Positions 62,835-64,000 of a stretch of 64,000 bases of DNA are shown in pieces. This stretch comes from Methanolinea mesophila (lineage in GTDB: Archaea; Halobacteriota; Methanomicrobia; Methanomicrobiales; Methanospirillaceae), in NCBI RefSeq assembly GCF_017873855.1, contig NZ_JAGGKR010000001.1:2051529-2115528 (forward strand), given 5' to 3'. Numbering within the stretch: position 1 is the first letter of the stretch; every line of letters begins with the position of its first letter. Both the position numbers and the translations under genes were made by a program. The notes beneath the pieces were generated by a model that was not told the origin of the DNA, searched no databases, and saw only the letters and a list, made by a program, of their open reading frames with translations.

Positions 62835-64000
62835 ATGATCATAGACCGCATCGTCCTTAAAAATTTCAAGCGGTTCAGGGACCAGGAGATACGGTTCAGG
62901 GATGGGATCACCGGGATCCTGGGGAACAATGGGACCGGAAAGAGCAGCATCGTCGAGGCGATCTTTTTCGCCCTGTACGGTGTGCAGGCAACCGGGATCT
63001 CGTCGGAATACATCGTTTCATCGTTTGCGTCTCCCAAAGACAGATGCGAAGTTCGTGTGGACTTCAGGATTGGCGGTGACGAATATACCATCCTCCGCAC
63101 GTTCAAAAAGGGGAAAACTGTCCAGCATGATGCACAGTTTAACAAAGGGCAAAAACTTTTAGCGAAAGGCGTCAGCGACGTAGAGATCCAGGTGAGAAGG
63201 GTTCTGGGGATGGGGCCTGTCGACTTCCGGAACACGGTATATGCAGCCCAGAAAGATCTTCTCACCCTGCTCGAAAACACTCCCGGTAAAAGGAAGGAAT
63301 GGTTCCTCAAAGCACTCGGCATTGATTACCTGAAGACGGAGAGCGATCGGCTCCTGAAGGAGCGGACCGATGCAAAAGACCGCGACCTGAATCTCCTCGA
63401 AGGAGAACTGCAGGGGCTCATCGCCCGGCACGACCCCGAAGAGCTGAAAGCCCTGGAAGATTCGAAAATGGTGCTCTGCACTGCACTTCAGGAACTCGGT
63501 TTGCGAGTGGAACACCAGAAAGAGAAAAGAAAACAGGTTGCAGCAGAATTGCTGCAGTTCTCCGATAAAAAAACAGAATACACGCGTCTTGTTGAACGGA
63601 AGACGGCACTTGCGGCGGAGGCTCAGGGGCTAGTCCGGCAAAGGGACCTGCTTGCTCTCCAACTTGAAGGTCTTCCCGCTCTGGAAGAAGAGTATCAAAG
63701 ACTCGGAAGATCTCTGGCGGCCCTTGAAGGAAAAAAGAACGCTCTCGAAAAATTACGGATAACGAAATCAGATTTCGAGCACCTTAAATCGGAACAGAGG
63801 TTCGCGGAAAAAGAATTCAGTACTTTGAAAACACAGGAGGAAAAAACAAGGGCAAAGATTGAACTCCTCGAAAGGGACTCGGTACGGCTGGCATCGTTGC
63901 GAAAAGGAGTCAGGGACCTTTTACATATCGGCCAGGGGATCCCGGACCCGGATCTTGAACAGGCTGCTCTCGCAAGAGAAGGGGAAATCGTTCATTCCCT
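62835..64000 (+). CDS. rad50: DNA double-strand break repair ATPase Rad50, N-terminal part
   Basis: Begins MIIDRIVLKNFKRFRDQE and stays open to the window end (388 codons); the gene is cut. The Walker A loop is GNNGTGKSS (about residues 29-37), followed by IVEAIFFALYGVQ. The Q-loop motif is in NTVYAAQKDLLTLL. The long coiled coil then starts. It forms the Mre11 complex and holds DNA ends by ATP-driven closing of its heads. The zinc hook and C-terminal ATPase half lie beyond the edge. Confidence 0.95.
   Translation, partial: MIIDRIVLKNFKRFRDQEIRFRDGITGILGNNGTGKSSIVEAIFFALYGVQATGISSEYIVSSFASPKDRCEVRVDFRIGGDEYTILRTFKKGKTVQHDAQFNKGQKLLAKGVSDVEIQVRRVLGMGPVDFRNTVYAAQKDLLTLLENTPGKRKEWFLKALGIDYLKTESDRLLKERTDAKDRDLNLLEGELQGLIARHDPEELKALEDSKMVLCTALQELGLRVEHQKEKRKQVAAELLQFSDKKTEYTRLVERKTALAAEAQGLVRQRDLLALQLEGLPALEEEYQRLGRSLAALEGKKNALEKLRITKSDFEHLKSEQRFAEKEFSTLKTQEEKTRAKIELLERDSVRLASLRKGVRDLLHIGQGIPDPDLEQAALAREGEIVHS

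Noticed and set aside
62312-63322. 336-codon minus-strand frame across mre11 and rad50
   Set aside because: It is antisense to two clear genes and has no motif.

Overview
This window is about 60% GC and comes from the chromosome of a methanogenic euryarchaeon, most likely Methanomicrobiales. The evidence is archaeal-type information processing (Topo VI, aIF1, RpoD/K/N, deoxyhypusine synthase, Mre11-Rad50), coenzyme F420 genes (cofG, cofC), the archaeal mevalonate branch (mevalonate kinase, isopentenyl phosphate kinase, type 2 IDI), and the many small exported or lipoprotein genes common in that order. The order-level assignment is inference from gene content. I could run no database search, so family names rest on motifs I recognise.

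Layout. 1-4.6 kb (minus strand) holds hisS, top6B, top6A and a cut membrane gene. 4.6-7.2 kb holds a larB-nadM pair and a coiled-coil protein. 7.3-12.7 kb has small accessory genes, then cobQ and a B12-dependent ribonucleotide reductase transcribed divergently around one AT-rich promoter element, then aIF1. 12.7-14.2 kb is a minus-strand trio: Zn-ribbon protein, DUF2073 protein and Era-like GTPase. 14.4-18.4 kb is a run of five CBS-domain genes, the first apparently starting at a CTG codon. Deoxyhypusine synthase follows.

19.9-35.1 kb is the classic euryarchaeal superoperon: tRNA-Ser, S13, S4, S11, rpoD, L18e, L13, S9, rpoN, tRNA-Pro, rpoK (56 aa), eno, S2, MEMO, mevalonate kinase, isopentenyl phosphate kinase, IDI-2, RNase J, prenyl synthase, gltX and a UbiB-like kinase. 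Many junctions overlap by a few bases. A 0.7 kb gap without genes follows, then FTR-like purS/purQ and purC/cofG on the minus strand and cofC on the plus strand.

From 39.7 kb on the window is accessory: lipoproteins, DUF333 repeats, regulators, flavodoxin, an iron-sulfur protein and an AHSA1-DUF1801 fusion. The most interesting segment is 47.2-52.0 kb (minus): a TPR lipoprotein, a receptor-like TPR-TM-TIR protein, and a membrane-anchored double TrkA-N protein ending in a RyR-like domain. This could be an envelope-to-cytoplasm NAD-derived signalling module (hypothesis). Next come Ig-like and beta-propeller surface proteins, an RsgA GTPase, a 23-bp tandem repeat array in front of an HTH regulator and SdpI-like membrane protein pair, and finally mre11 and the start of rad50.

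Several genes have a TATA-like element centred 26-28 bp before the start codon and no Shine-Dalgarno, as expected for leaderless mRNAs (nrdJ, cobQ, aIF1, the 57.8 kb lipoprotein, DUF1579, the 60.1 kb HTH gene).
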